The position numbers and the translations under genes are program-made. DNA of 64,000 nucleotides, taken from Candidatus Saccharicenans sp. GTDB lineage: Bacteria; Acidobacteriota; Aminicenantia; Aminicenantales; Saccharicenantaceae. The notes under the pieces are model-generated. The model was given only the letters and a program-made list of their open reading frames with translations. It was not told the origin of the DNA and did no database searches. The DNA lies in contig JAOAIU010000048.1 in NCBI GenBank assembly GCA_026414545.1, positions 62,001-126,000 of the forward strand. Reading direction: 5' to 3'. Shown here in pieces: positions 27,565 through 37,810 of this stretch; position 1 is the first letter of the stretch, and the number at the start of each line of letters is the position of its first letter.

Positions 27565-30201
27565 TTATAGCACCTTTTCCAGCAGGTCAAGACTCTTTTC
27601 CAGGGCCTGGTCAATGTTCTCGGGCTTTGTTCCGCCGGCCTGGGCAAAATCGGGCCGGCCTCCCCCACCTCCCCCGATAATTCCGGCGATATCTTTTATC
27701 AACCGGTTGGCTTGAACTCTGGGAGTCAGGTCGGCAGTCACCGCCACTACTAGGAAAACCCGCCCGTCGACTGCCGAGGTTAGAACAATCACCCCTGAGC
27801 CGATTTTCTGCTTCAGGCTATCGGCATATTGCCTGAGAGCCTCGATATCTATTCCCTCGAATTTCTGGGTTACCAGCTTGATGCCTTTTATCTCCCTGAC
27901 GGCCATTTCCGGAGATTGCCCGGCCTGCTGCACCAGTTTTTGCTTGAGTTTCCTTACCTCTTCTTCCCTCGCTTCGAGGGTCTCCAGCATCTTTTCTGTT
28001 CGGGTCAGGAGCTCTTTACGGCTGACCTTTAATAGCCCTTCCAGTTGCCGCAATTGTTTTTCCAGAGATTCAACGTAATTAAAAGCTTCCTCTCCGGTGA
28101 CGGCTTCTATTCGGCGCAACCCGGCAGCCACGCTGGATTCAGAGATGATCTTGAAAAAACCTATTTCTCCGCTCTGCCGTACATGGATACCGCCGCAGAG
28201 CTCCTTGCTGAAATCCCCCACAGTGACCAGCCTGACCTTTTCCCCGTATTTTTCTTCAAAGATGGCCATGGCCCCTTCGGCCAGGCCCTCTTCCAGGGTG
28301 GTCACTTTTACCGTCACCGGCAGGTTTTCCCTAATTTTTTCGTTAACCAGCCGCTCCACCTTTTCTATTTCTTCTTCGCTCAGAGCGGCAAAATGGGTGA
28401 AGTCAAAACGGAACCTCTGTTGGCTGACCAGCGAACCTGACTGCCTGACGTGGTCGCCCAGGATTTCCCTCAGGGCAGCATGGAGAAGGTGGGTGGCAGT
28501 GTGGTTGCGACTGATGGCTTTACGCCGGACGGCATCCACCATCGCCTCCACCACCTGTCCGGCTTTTAACTCCCCGGCCAGCACCTTGACCCGGTGAACG
28601 ATCAGCCCGGGAATAGGGGCGAAGGTATTCTCCACCAGCCCGGAAAAATGCGAGCTTTTCAGTATGCCTGAGTCGCCCACCTGGCCCCCCGCTTCAGCAT
28701 AAAACGGGGTTACCGACAGGATGACTTCACCGCTGTCTCCTTCTTTAAGGGATTCGACCGCCTGGCCGTTTTTAATAATGGCCAGGACCACGGTTTCTCC
28801 GACTTCCGTCCTATCGTAGAAAACGGGCTCTATCTTCAGATGCTGGTAATTCTGGTAGACCGATTTTTCCCGGAACCTGGCTTCACCCTCCCAGGACTGC
28901 CGGGCCCTTTCCTTCTGAATCTCCAGCTCTTTCTGGAAACCGGTTTCGTCCACTTCCAGGTTCTTCTCTCGAGCCAGTTCCTGGCAGAGGTCGAGCGGAA
29001 AGCCAAAGGTGTCATAGAGCTTGAAGACTCTATCTCCGGGTATGACGCGGCTTCCAGAGGCCAGGGTTTCCTCGGCATATTGCTCAAAATAGCGGAGCCC
29101 CGAGTTCAGAGTATAGATAAAACGTTCTTCCTCGGCCAGGCAGACCCGGCTGATGTAGGGCAAGTTAGACATGAGCTCCGGGTAGGCTTCCTTCATTATG
29201 TCCACCACCCGGCCAGCCAGCCGGTAAAGAAAAGGCCTGTCCAGTCCCAGCAGATTACCTCGCCGGTAGGCTCTTCTTATCAGCCGGCGCAAGACATAAC
29301 CGCGTCCATCGTTGGCCGGAGTCACTCCGTCGCCTATCAGAAAAGTAATGGCCCTGATATGGTCGGCAATGATTCTGACCCAGACGTCGGTTTCCCCGCC
29401 GGTCGGGTACTCCTGGTTTGTTTCCTGAACGATGGCCTGGATCAGCGGGGCGAACAGATCAGTCTCAAAATTACTCCTGCGGCCCTGGAGAACAGCAGCC
29501 ATTCTTTCCAGCCCCATTCCCGTGTCGATAGAAGGTTTGGGCAACGGGTGCATCCGGCCCTGCTCGTCCTGGAAAAATTCCATGAAAACCAGGTTCCAGA
29601 GTTCGACGAACCGGTAGCTGCCACTGGCAATCAGCTCCCGGGGTGAACCGGGCTCGAGGTCTTCCCCCAGGTCGTAATGAATTTCTGAACAGGGACCGCA
29701 GGGTCCGGTCTCGCCCATGGCCCAGAAATTGTCCTCCTTGCCGAAACGAAAAATCTTTTCGGCCGGGATGCCGATTTCCCGGTTCCAGAGGCGAAAGGCC
29801 TCATCATCATCCTGATAGACCGTTATGTAAAGCCTCTCGGCCGGCAACCGATAAATTGAGGTTACCAGCTCCCAGGCAAAGACAATGGCTTCCCCCTTGA
29901 AATAATCGCCGAAGGAAAAATTCCCCAGCATCTCAAAAAAGGTATGATGCTTGGGAGTTCGGCCCACCTGTTCCAGGTCATTGTGTTTGCCGCTCACCCG
30001 CAAACACTTCTGAACGGTAGCCGCCCGGCTGTAACTGCGTTTTTCCAGTCCAAGAAAGATGTTCTTGAACTGGTTCATGCCGGCATTGGTGAATAATAAA
30101 GTGGGGTCGTCCTTGGGAATGAGGGGTGAACTCGGAACTACCCGGTGACCTTTCTTCTCGAAGAACTCCAGAAAAGCAGTTCTGATCTCATTAGCTTTCA
30201 T
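27565..30201 (-). CDS. alaS: Alanyl-tRNA synthetase
   Basis: MKANEIRTAFLEFFEKKGHRVVPSSPLIP; RNHTATHLLHAALRE; KELCGGIHV; GGGGGGRPDFAQAGG. Confidence 0.97.
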   Translation of the reverse strand: MKANEIRTAFLEFFEKKGHRVVPSSPLIPKDDPTLLFTNAGMNQFKNIFLGLEKRSYSRAATVQKCLRVSGKHNDLEQVGRTPKHHTFFEMLGNFSFGDYFKGEAIVFAWELVTSIYRLPAERLYITVYQDDDEAFRLWNREIGIPAEKIFRFGKEDNFWAMGETGPCGPCSEIHYDLGEDLEPGSPRELIASGSYRFVELWNLVFMEFFQDEQGRMHPLPKPSIDTGMGLERMAAVLQGRRSNFETDLFAPLIQAIVQETNQEYPTGGETDVWVRIIADHIRAITFLIGDGVTPANDGRGYVLRRLIRRAYRRGNLLGLDRPFLYRLAGRVVDIMKEAYPELMSNLPYISRVCLAEEERFIYTLNSGLRYFEQYAEETLASGSRVIPGDRVFKLYDTFGFPLDLCQELAREKNLEVDETGFQKELEIQKERARQSWEGEARFREKSVYQNYQHLKIEPVFYDRTEVGETVVLAIIKNGQAVESLKEGDSGEVILSVTPFYAEAGGQVGDSGILKSSHFSGLVENTFAPIPGLIVHRVKVLAGELKAGQVVEAMVDAVRRKAISRNHTATHLLHAALREILGDHVRQSGSLVSQQRFRFDFTHFAALSEEEIEKVERLVNEKIRENLPVTVKVTTLEEGLAEGAMAIFEEKYGEKVRLVTVGDFSKELCGGIHVRQSGEIGFFKIISESSVAAGLRRIEAVTGEEAFNYVESLEKQLRQLEGLLKVSRKELLTRTEKMLETLEAREEEVRKLKQKLVQQAGQSPEMAVREIKGIKLVTQKFEGIDIEALRQYADSLKQKIGSGVIVLTSAVDGRVFLVVAVTADLTPRVQANRLIKDIAGIIGGGGGGRPDFAQAGGTKPENIDQALEKSLDLLEKVL

Positions 30202-30207
30202 CGTCCT

Positions 30208-31365
30208 CTAACTTTCCTCTTCACGCCCTCCTTCAATTCTCTCCACTTTGACCATTTCCTTTTCCATCTGCTCGAGTGCGATGTCCAGCGTGGACTGGAC
30301 CCCCATAACCCTCAGTTTGAAGGCATCTGGATTGGAGGAATACTTGATGCCCTGCTCGAACGAGATGTAACCATCCCGATATAGCTGATATATTGACTGG
30401 TCAAAAGTCTGCATTCCATATTGAGAAACTCCGGTGGCAATGGCATCGCGAATGAGGCTGGTCTTGTCGCGGTCGGCTATGCATTCCTGAATAAATGGAG
30501 TGGAAATCATGACTTCCACTGCCGGCACCCGGCCCTGCTCGTCCATCCTCGGCACCAGGCGCATGGAGATGACCGCTTTGAGGACGCTGGCCAGCTGCAG
30601 CCTGACCTGTCTCTGGTGATGCGGCGGGAAGGTGGCGATAATCCGGTTGATAGTTTCAGGAGCGTCCAGGGTATGCAGGGTGCTGAGAACCAGGTGTCCG
30701 GTTTCGGCCGCTAGCAGGGCCGTTTCGATGGTTTCCAGGTCTCTCATTTCACCCACCAGGATGACATCGGGGTCTTCGCGCAGACAGGCTCTCAGTCCCC
30801 GGGAGAAACTCAGGACGTCCATGCCCACTTCTCTCTGGCTGATGGTGCTTTTCTTGTCCTTGTGCAGGTATTCGATCGGGTCTTCAACGGTGATGATGTT
30901 TTCCCGGCGGTAGGTGTTGATGTAATCAATCATGGCCGCCAGGGTGGTGGTCTTGCCGCTTCCGGTGGTTCCGGTCACCAGGACCAGACCCCGGGGATAA
31001 AAAGCGATTTTTTCCAACACCTCGGGCAGCAGCAGTTCTCTGATGGTCTTCACTTCCAGGGGAATAATTCTCAGGGAGATGGCCAGGGTACCCCTCTGGT
31101 AATAAATGTTGCCCCTGAACCGGCCGAAACCCGACAGGCTGTAGGCCAGGTCCACATCAAAGTCTTCCTTAAGTTTCTTGCGCTGGTAATCGCTCATGAT
31201 CTGGTTGGCCAGGTCGGCCGTATCCTCCCCGGTCAACCGCGGGAAGCCCACCAGCGGGATTAACGTACCGTGGACCCTGATCATCGGATGATTTCCGGCT
31301 TTAAGATGAAGGTCCGAGGCATCTCTTTCGATGGCAATCTTTAATAAATCATCAATGATCATCAA
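30208..31365 (-). CDS. pilT: Type IV pilus retraction ATPase PilT
   Basis: VTGTTGSGKTTTLAAMIDYIN, ITVEDPIEYLHKDKKSTISQREVGMD, LREDPDVILVGEMRDLETI, TGHLVLSTLHT. Confidence 0.95.
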   Translation of the reverse strand: MMIIDDLLKIAIERDASDLHLKAGNHPMIRVHGTLIPLVGFPRLTGEDTADLANQIMSDYQRKKLKEDFDVDLAYSLSGFGRFRGNIYYQRGTLAISLRIIPLEVKTIRELLLPEVLEKIAFYPRGLVLVTGTTGSGKTTTLAAMIDYINTYRRENIITVEDPIEYLHKDKKSTISQREVGMDVLSFSRGLRACLREDPDVILVGEMRDLETIETALLAAETGHLVLSTLHTLDAPETINRIIATFPPHHQRQVRLQLASVLKAVISMRLVPRMDEQGRVPAVEVMISTPFIQECIADRDKTSLIRDAIATGVSQYGMQTFDQSIYQLYRDGYISFEQGIKYSSNPDAFKLRVMGVQSTLDIALEQMEKEMVKVERIEGGREEES

Positions 31366-31580
31366 ACCCTCCCCTAACTCCGATATCTACTGATATAAAA
31401 AGAAAGCCGGTGTTCCGTTCCGACAGGAAAAAACGGTATCCGTTTACTGGGATTTTTCTTTCCGAACAGCTCATCTTTCCTGGCGTCTCCCTGCCCGGCT
31501 TAAACTCAAATTGTTTTTATAGTAAAACAACTGCTGCTCAATGTCAATTTTAGGAAGCCCCGCGAATTTCAGCCCCGGGC

Positions 31581-32519
31581 TCAGACACTTTCCCCGCAGT
31601 AGGGGCAGACCCTGGTTTTGTATGGCAACGGGCGGCGACAGTTCCAGCAGAGGTCCGACCGCCTCTGTTCCCGGGCCTTAATCCTGGCAAAGATATCATC
31701 CAGCTCGGTTGTCTTTTCTTCCTTTCCTTTGATCCGGCTGAGTTCCCTGATTATTTCTGAAGCGCTCTGCACCCGGTCCTCCACTTTCGGAGCCAGACAG
31801 CGCATGATCAGGACATCGACCTCCTTGGGCACCTTCATATTTTTCAGACGGGGCGGGGTGATCTTCCCCTGCTGGGCTTTCTCCAGGATCTTGAAGGGGT
31901 CCGGGTCAAAAATGGGCGGCCGGCCAACAATCATCTCGTAGAAAATACAGCCTATGGAATAGATGTCCGAACTGTAGGAAGCTTTGCCCAGGAACTGTTC
32001 CGGGGCCATATACGGAGGTGAGCCAATCCGGGTCGAGGCATACTGAGTGGAATTGAGCCAGGCCGAGGTCCCGAAGTCGGTGATCTTGACGGTCCCTTCC
32101 TCCGAAATCAGGATATTAGAAGGCCGCAGGTCACGGTGGATGATCTTATTTTTGTGGGCGTGGTCTACACCATAGGCCACCTGCTTTATTATATCAACCG
32201 CCTTCTCGGCATCGAGAATCTTTTCCTTCTCCAAGACCTTTTCCAGAGATTTCCCCCGGACATATTCCATGACCATGAAGAAGACGTCTTTTTCTTTTTC
32301 GGCCGCCAGCACCCGGACGATATTGGGATGGTTAAGCGCGGCCTGCAGCCTTGGTTCTTTGAGCAGTTTATAAAGCTCCTGAGATTGCTTGTGAGGAACC
32401 TTGATGGCCACTTTGATGTCCAGCCAGGTGTCCCTGGCCAGGTAGACTGAGCCAAAGCCGCCGCTGCCCAGCGACCGGAGAATTTCGTACTTGCCTACTT
32501 TCTGTCCCTGAAGGAACAT
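31581..32519 (-). CDS. Hanks-type Ser/Thr protein kinase with C-terminal zinc ribbon
   Basis: LGSGGFGSVYLARD, HRDLRPSNILI, DFG, APEQF motifs; C-terminus CWNCRRPLPYKTRVCPYCGES (two CxxC). Confidence 0.93.
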   Translation of the reverse strand: MFLQGQKVGKYEILRSLGSGGFGSVYLARDTWLDIKVAIKVPHKQSQELYKLLKEPRLQAALNHPNIVRVLAAEKEKDVFFMVMEYVRGKSLEKVLEKEKILDAEKAVDIIKQVAYGVDHAHKNKIIHRDLRPSNILISEEGTVKITDFGTSAWLNSTQYASTRIGSPPYMAPEQFLGKASYSSDIYSIGCIFYEMIVGRPPIFDPDPFKILEKAQQGKITPPRLKNMKVPKEVDVLIMRCLAPKVEDRVQSASEIIRELSRIKGKEEKTTELDDIFARIKAREQRRSDLCWNCRRPLPYKTRVCPYCGESV

Positions 32520-32520
32520 A

Positions 32521-33243
32521 TCACCAGTTCCAGAAATGAGAGATCAGGCTCAGGGCTGAAATTACAGCTGTTTCAGTTCTCAAAACCCGGCTTCCAAGCG
32601 ACAGCCCCTGAAACCCGGCTCCGTCCAGCAGTTGCCTTTCTTCTTCAGCCCAGCCGCCTTCTGGTCCGGCCAGCAGAAATACTTCCTCCGTCCGGCCTGA
32701 CATAAGTATATCACGAAAATATCTGGGACTGTCCTCCGACAGATAAAATTTCGAGCCGGACACTTTCCGGCCAACGGCCTGTTCCAACTTGAGTGGAGGA
32801 GCGAGGAGGGGAAGGCTGCCACCCTTGCATTGTTTAAGGGCTTCTCTGGCTATTTTTTCCCAGCGCTGAATTCTTTTCCCCAGACGGTCAGGTGGCAGCG
32901 GTTGAGACCTTCTGGTCAGCAACGGCTGAATTTCTGAGACTCCCAGCTCGGTGGCTTTCTGGATTATGAAATCAAACACGGCCGGCCTGGTCAGTCCCAG
33001 CCCCAGGATCACCCTGGTCCTGATTTCCTCCTCCACGGTCCTGAGCGGACGGAGCCATGTCTTTTCTTCTTCTACCGATTCAACCTCAGCCAGCAGGCGC
33101 CGACCCTTGCCATCAGTCAACCAGACCAGATTTCCAGGTTTCACCCTGGCCACCCGAGACAGATGGTGATGTTCCTGGCCTTCCAGATAGAAACGGGCCA
33201 GCCCTTCGGGCCACTCTTTGATAAAAAACTGGTTACTGGTCAC
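32521..33243 (-). CDS. rsmE: 16S rRNA (uracil1498-N3)-methyltransferase RsmE
   Basis: [47 protein letters not shown] signatures; adjacent to dnaJ. Confidence 0.93.
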   Translation of the reverse strand: MTSNQFFIKEWPEGLARFYLEGQEHHHLSRVARVKPGNLVWLTDGKGRRLLAEVESVEEEKTWLRPLRTVEEEIRTRVILGLGLTRPAVFDFIIQKATELGVSEIQPLLTRRSQPLPPDRLGKRIQRWEKIAREALKQCKGGSLPLLAPPLKLEQAVGRKVSGSKFYLSEDSPRYFRDILMSGRTEEVFLLAGPEGGWAEEERQLLDGAGFQGLSLGSRVLRTETAVISALSLISHFWNW

Positions 33244-34381
33244 TGTCCTCGCTTCCGACCAGTCTCTGGTACTTATCCAGGACGGACCGGTCCACCTCTT
33301 CCAGCTTCTCTCCCCGGAGCTCGGCCAGCCTGGTAAACAGGGCCTTCTGTTCCCGGTCGAGTTTTTCCGGTGTCTTTACCAACACCTGGACATAGAGGTC
33401 GCCACTGCGACTGCTACCCAGTTCTTTCAACCCGGCCCCGCGCAATCTGAATACCTCGCCCGATTGAACTCCAGCCGGAATCTTCAGAGTTTCCTGACAT
33501 CCATTAATCAATGGAATGGCCAGCCTGGCGCCCAGGGCCGCCTGGGAAAAACTGAGGTCGACCTGGCAGTACAGGTCTCGCCCCCGTCTCTCAAAAAACG
33601 GATGTTTTCTGACCCTGATGATTACATAGAGGTCGCCGCGGGGCAAACCCTGGTCCCCGGCTTCTCCTTCCCCGGATATCCTCAAGCGGGTTCCGTCATC
33701 AACCCCGGCCGGTATCTTCACCTTCAGCTGCTTTTTCTGTTTCACCCGGCCCGTCCCCTGGCATTCGTGGCAGGGTGTGGCAATTATTTCACCCAGGCCG
33801 TCGCAGTGGGAACAGGTCCTGGTTATGGTGAAAAAACCCTGCTGGTAGCGCAACTGTCCGCGTCCCTGGCAGGCCGGGCAGACAGATTTTTTAGTTCCTG
33901 GTTTCAACCTGGAACCGCCGCAAACCGGACAGAGTTCATGCCGGGTTATTTTCAATTCTTTTTCAGTACCCGAAGCCACTTCCTCCAGGCTGACCTGCAG
34001 TTCCAGGGCCAGGTCCCGGCCACGCTGAGCCCTGGGCCGGCGCCCCGGTTCGCCTCCAAAAAACTCGGAAAAACTGAAGCCGAAAAAATTGCCGAGGATA
34101 TCTTCGAAATCCTGGAAAATGGAGGAATCAAAACCGCGGAAGCCCTCATAGCCCTGGCCCTGCAATCCCTGGTAGCCATAGCGGTCATAGATGGCCCTTT
34201 TTTCCGGGTCGATCAGAACGCTGTAGGCTTCGGCCGCTTCTTTGAATTTTTCCTCGGCTTCCTTGTTGCCGGGGTTGCGGTCGGGATGATATTTTAAGGC
34301 CGCCTGGCGATAGGCTTTTTTTATCTCTTCGGCTGAGGCCTGTCTGGAAACTCCAAGGACTTCATAATAATCCTTCTTCAT
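33233..34381 (-). CDS. dnaJ: Chaperone DnaJ (type I)
   Basis: [48 protein letters not shown]; four CxxC zinc modules; overlaps the dnaK 3' end. Confidence 0.96.
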   Translation of the reverse strand: MKKDYYEVLGVSRQASAEEIKKAYRQAALKYHPDRNPGNKEAEEKFKEAAEAYSVLIDPEKRAIYDRYGYQGLQGQGYEGFRGFDSSIFQDFEDILGNFFGFSFSEFFGGEPGRRPRAQRGRDLALELQVSLEEVASGTEKELKITRHELCPVCGGSRLKPGTKKSVCPACQGRGQLRYQQGFFTITRTCSHCDGLGEIIATPCHECQGTGRVKQKKQLKVKIPAGVDDGTRLRISGEGEAGDQGLPRGDLYVIIRVRKHPFFERRGRDLYCQVDLSFSQAALGARLAIPLINGCQETLKIPAGVQSGEVFRLRGAGLKELGSSRSGDLYVQVLVKTPEKLDREQKALFTRLAELRGEKLEEVDRSVLDKYQRLVGSEDSDQ

Positions 34382-35948
34382 TCCTGCTCTTCACCTCCTT
34401 CTGCCTCCGCTCTATTATCTCCTGCAGCTCCTCCGGCAGCAGGCCAGCTGCCGGTTTGACTTCAATTTTTTGCTCCCGTCCCGTAGTGGTATCGCGGGCC
34501 GAAACCCGAAGAATGCCGTCGGCGTCGATTTCGAAGGTTACGTCTATCTGGGGAACACCGGCCGGGGCCGGGTCAATTCCTACCAGGTCAAAGGTGGCCA
34601 GAGACTTATTATCGGCAGCCAGCGGGCTTTCTCCCTGCAGCACATGAATCCTGACTCGCCGCTGATTATGTTCCACGGTGGTAAAGGCCATGGTCTTGCG
34701 GGCCGGGATGGTAGTATTTCTTTCGATGATCTTCTGAAACATTCCGTTTTCCGTCTCAATTCCCAGGGAAAACGGGGTTACGTCCAGCAGCAGGACCAGC
34801 TCCCTCCCCTGTCCTTTTATTATGTTGGCCTGGAGAGCTGCCCCCATGGCCACGATTTCATCGGGATTGATGCGGGCAGCCGGCTGTTTCTTGAAATAAT
34901 CGGCCACCTTCTGCCTGACCAGCGGCATCCTGGTCTGGCCTCCGACCAGGATGACCTCATCAATCCGGGAAATGTCCAGGCCGGCGTCCTTCAGGGCTCG
35001 CTCGCAGATGACCAGGGTCTTTTCCACCAGGTCCGCCGTCAGGTTCTCAAAAAAGCTGCGATTGATTTTTTTCTGGATGTGCAGCGAGCCTTGCTCGGTG
35101 TTGCAGATAAAGGGAAGGTTGACTTCGGTTTCCGCGGTGAAGGACAGCTCTCTCTTGGCTTTTTCTGCGGCCTCCTTTATTCTCTGCAGGGCGAAACGGT
35201 CCTGGCTGAGATCTACTCCATGTTCTTTCTGGAACTCATCCAGCAACCAGGTAATCAGCCGGTTGTCAAAATCGTCCCCCCCCAGAAAGGTATCGCCGCT
35301 GGTGGACAGCACGTGGAAGATGCCGTCCTGAAGCTCGAGGACGGTGATGTCGAAGGTTCCCCCGCCCAGGTCATAGACGGCCAGTCTACCGTTTTTCCTG
35401 GTGTTGAAACCATAAGCCAGGCTGGCCGCAGTCGGCTCGTTTATGATGCGCAGCACTTTAAGCCCGCAGATGGCCGCGGCATCCTTGGTAGCCTGTCGCT
35501 GATGGTCGTTAAAATAGGCCGGGACGGTGATGACCGCTTCTTCCACCTCGGTCCCCAGGTAATTCTCGGCACACTTTTTCAGGTAGCTGAGGACGAGGGC
35601 CGAGATTTCCTGGGGAGTGTAAACCCTGCCCCCGGCTTCTATCAGGATATCCCCGTTCGGAGCTTCTATCATCCGGTAAGGAAACTTTTCCCGGAGCTCA
35701 GCCATCTCGGGCGAATTGTATTTCTTGCCGATCAACCTTTTGACTGAGTAAACCGTGTTATCGGGATTGGTGATGGCCTGGCGCAGCGCTGGCAGCCCGA
35801 CCAGCGGTTGCCCGGAATCGGTAAAAGAAACCACCGACGGGGTGGTGTTGCTGCCTTCCAGGTTGGGAATAACCGCGGGCTGCTGCCCGTTGATGTAAGC
35901 CACGCAGGAATAGGTGGTTCCCAGGTCTATCCCGATTACTTCGGCCAT
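34362..35948 (-). CDS. dnaK: Hsp70 chaperone DnaK, C-terminally truncated (lidless)
   Basis: [52 protein letters not shown]-type motifs; ends at ...[26 protein letters not shown] (528 aa). Confidence 0.95.
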   Translation of the reverse strand: MAEVIGIDLGTTYSCVAYINGQQPAVIPNLEGSNTTPSVVSFTDSGQPLVGLPALRQAITNPDNTVYSVKRLIGKKYNSPEMAELREKFPYRMIEAPNGDILIEAGGRVYTPQEISALVLSYLKKCAENYLGTEVEEAVITVPAYFNDHQRQATKDAAAICGLKVLRIINEPTAASLAYGFNTRKNGRLAVYDLGGGTFDITVLELQDGIFHVLSTSGDTFLGGDDFDNRLITWLLDEFQKEHGVDLSQDRFALQRIKEAAEKAKRELSFTAETEVNLPFICNTEQGSLHIQKKINRSFFENLTADLVEKTLVICERALKDAGLDISRIDEVILVGGQTRMPLVRQKVADYFKKQPAARINPDEIVAMGAALQANIIKGQGRELVLLLDVTPFSLGIETENGMFQKIIERNTTIPARKTMAFTTVEHNQRRVRIHVLQGESPLAADNKSLATFDLVGIDPAPAGVPQIDVTFEIDADGILRVSARDTTTGREQKIEVKPAAGLLPEELQEIIERRQKEVKSRNEEGLL

Positions 35949-35950
35949 GC

Positions 35951-36685
35951 TCAGTTCTTCTTAGGAATGATAACTTTTACCATAGTCGGCCGCAGAAGTC
36001 TATTATGAAGGAGGTAGCCTTTCTGCAATTCTTCTTTTATTTCCGGCTCGCTGACCTCATCCGATTCCTCCGAGACCAGGGCATGGTGAAGGCTGGGGTC
36101 GAACTTATTGTTATCGAGCTCAATCGGTCTGACCCCATGCTTCTTGATCAGGTTCAGCAGCATCCTGTAAATCAGTTCCACTCCTTCACGGAAAGTTTTC
36201 CCGTCAACTTCTTCTTCGGAGGTCTTTAGAGCCCGCTCAAAATTATCGAGGATGGGCAGGATGTCCCGCAGCAGGTCGCTCAGGGCATATTGAAAGTAAT
36301 CTTCCTTTTCCCTTTCCATTCTCTTCCTGACATTATCGAGCTCGGCCACCGACCGTAGAAACTTGTCTTTCAGGTCTTCCACAGCCTTTTTAAGCTCGGC
36401 TATTTCCCGGTCCTTGCCTTCCAGCTCAGCTTGAAGTTTATTTACGGTTTCCTTGAGGTCTGGCTGAGCCTCCCCCGTCGCGCCGCCGGCAGAGCAGGTT
36501 GTTTCCTTCCCCTCACTTTCTTCCTGCAGGTATTCTATCTCCTCTTGCTCGCTAACCTTAAAACCGGCTTCCGCCCCGGGAGCTTTTTCGCTGACTTTCA
36601 ATTCTGTTTTTTCTTCTTTCTCTTCAGGCCGATGGGTAGCATTCAGGTCAGCAGCCTGGTTTTTTTCTGATTTTTTTCCGCTCAT
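35951..36685 (-). CDS. grpE: Nucleotide exchange factor GrpE
   Basis: FLRSVAELDNVRKRMEREKEDYFQYA; DILPILDNFERAL; GYLLHNRLLRPTMVKV; between hrcA and dnaK. Confidence 0.94.
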   Translation of the reverse strand: MSGKKSEKNQAADLNATHRPEEKEEKTELKVSEKAPGAEAGFKVSEQEEIEYLQEESEGKETTCSAGGATGEAQPDLKETVNKLQAELEGKDREIAELKKAVEDLKDKFLRSVAELDNVRKRMEREKEDYFQYALSDLLRDILPILDNFERALKTSEEEVDGKTFREGVELIYRMLLNLIKKHGVRPIELDNNKFDPSLHHALVSEESDEVSEPEIKEELQKGYLLHNRLLRPTMVKVIIPKKN

Positions 36686-37743
36686 AGCTCCACTCCTTTT
36701 TCCAGGATGGTGATGGTCCGGGTTAGACGTCTGGCCACGTTATCAACCAGGGGAATTATCTTGTCGTAGGGCAACCTCTTTGGTCCGATAATACCCAGCG
36801 AGCCCAGAACCTGGTTCCGGTAACCATAGTGGGAGAGAATCAGAGAACAATCGGCAATCTCTGGAAGTTGCAACTCCGAGCCGATTATGACCTTGACCCT
36901 TTCCAGACTGATCAGGTCTGACAGCAGACGAGCCAGGTTGGCCTTCTCCTCGAAATTCTGGAACAGAGACTTCAGCTTGTTGAAGTCAAAGAGCTCAGCC
37001 TTGTCCAGCAACCGAGCTGTGCCCTGCAGAAAAATCTTGCCTTCTTCTTTTTCTAAGGAGGGAGAGCTCCGCAACAGGGCAATTAGTTTTTCCACCAGGT
37101 CTTCATATCTCATTTTCAGCCGGGGCAATTCCCGGAACAGGTAATCACGAACATGGGACAGGCTCTTGCCGCGAAAATTCTGGTTGAGATACTGAGCCGC
37201 CCGGTCCAGTTCCGTCTGGGTGAACAGAGTCTGGGTTTCGAAAATCTCGGTCTGAACCAGGTTAAAGGTCGAAAGCAGGACAATCATCACCCGATTATCT
37301 TTCAGCTTAACAAACCGGACCTGGTCGAAAGCCACCCGGGAGATGTGCGGAGAAATGACAAAAGCCAGATTGTCAGAACTGCTGGCCAGAATCTGGCTGA
37401 CCTGGAGCAGCAGGTTGTCCAGTTCTCCCGAGCCCACCTTCAATTCTTCCGGGTAGATGCGGAGTTCATCCGGCATTGCCCGCAGAGTTTCGGCCAGGAG
37501 AGTGTTGACGTAGGACCTGATCCCCTCATCGGTAGGCAACCTTCCGGCAGAAGTATGGGGCTGGTAGAGAAATCCCTGTCTCTCCAGGCTGGCCATGGCA
37601 TTCCTGATGGTGGCCGGGGATATCCTGAAATTTAGCTTTTGAGCCAGAAGCCCGGAACTAACCGGTTTTCCGGTTTCAAGGTAGGAAGCCACTGTAAGAT
37701 TTAATATAATTTTTTCTTTATTTTCTAATCTTGAGTAAGACAT
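36682..37743 (-). CDS. hrcA: Heat-inducible transcription repressor HrcA
   Basis: SPATIRNAMASLERQGFLYQPHTSAGRLPTDEGIRSYVN signature. Confidence 0.95.
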   Translation of the reverse strand: MSYSRLENKEKIILNLTVASYLETGKPVSSGLLAQKLNFRISPATIRNAMASLERQGFLYQPHTSAGRLPTDEGIRSYVNTLLAETLRAMPDELRIYPEELKVGSGELDNLLLQVSQILASSSDNLAFVISPHISRVAFDQVRFVKLKDNRVMIVLLSTFNLVQTEIFETQTLFTQTELDRAAQYLNQNFRGKSLSHVRDYLFRELPRLKMRYEDLVEKLIALLRSSPSLEKEEGKIFLQGTARLLDKAELFDFNKLKSLFQNFEEKANLARLLSDLISLERVKVIIGSELQLPEIADCSLILSHYGYRNQVLGSLGIIGPKRLPYDKIIPLVDNVARRLTRTITILEKGVEL

Positions 37744-37782
37744 TTTTCCCTTTCTTATTTTATTTACCTCAAAATATTGATT

Positions 37783-37809
37783 TTGTCAATCAATTCTGGA
37801 GACTGCTAA
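37783..37809 (-). promoter_or_regulatory. Degenerate CIRCE-like operator upstream of hrcA, overlapping a TTGACA -35-like hexamer
   Basis: Minus strand TTAGCAGTC-N9-GATTGACAA versus CIRCE TTAGCACTC-N9-GAGTGCTAA: 8/9 and 6/9 matches with exact 9 nt spacing. Confidence 0.5.
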
Positions 37810-37810
37810 A

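Noticed and set aside
33218-34297. 359 aa plus-strand ORF opposite dnaJ
   Set aside because: Shadow of dnaJ; no domain-like sequence or RBS.
34470-35747. 425 aa plus-strand ORF opposite dnaK
   Set aside because: Antisense shadow ORF; the minus strand encodes an unmistakable Hsp70.
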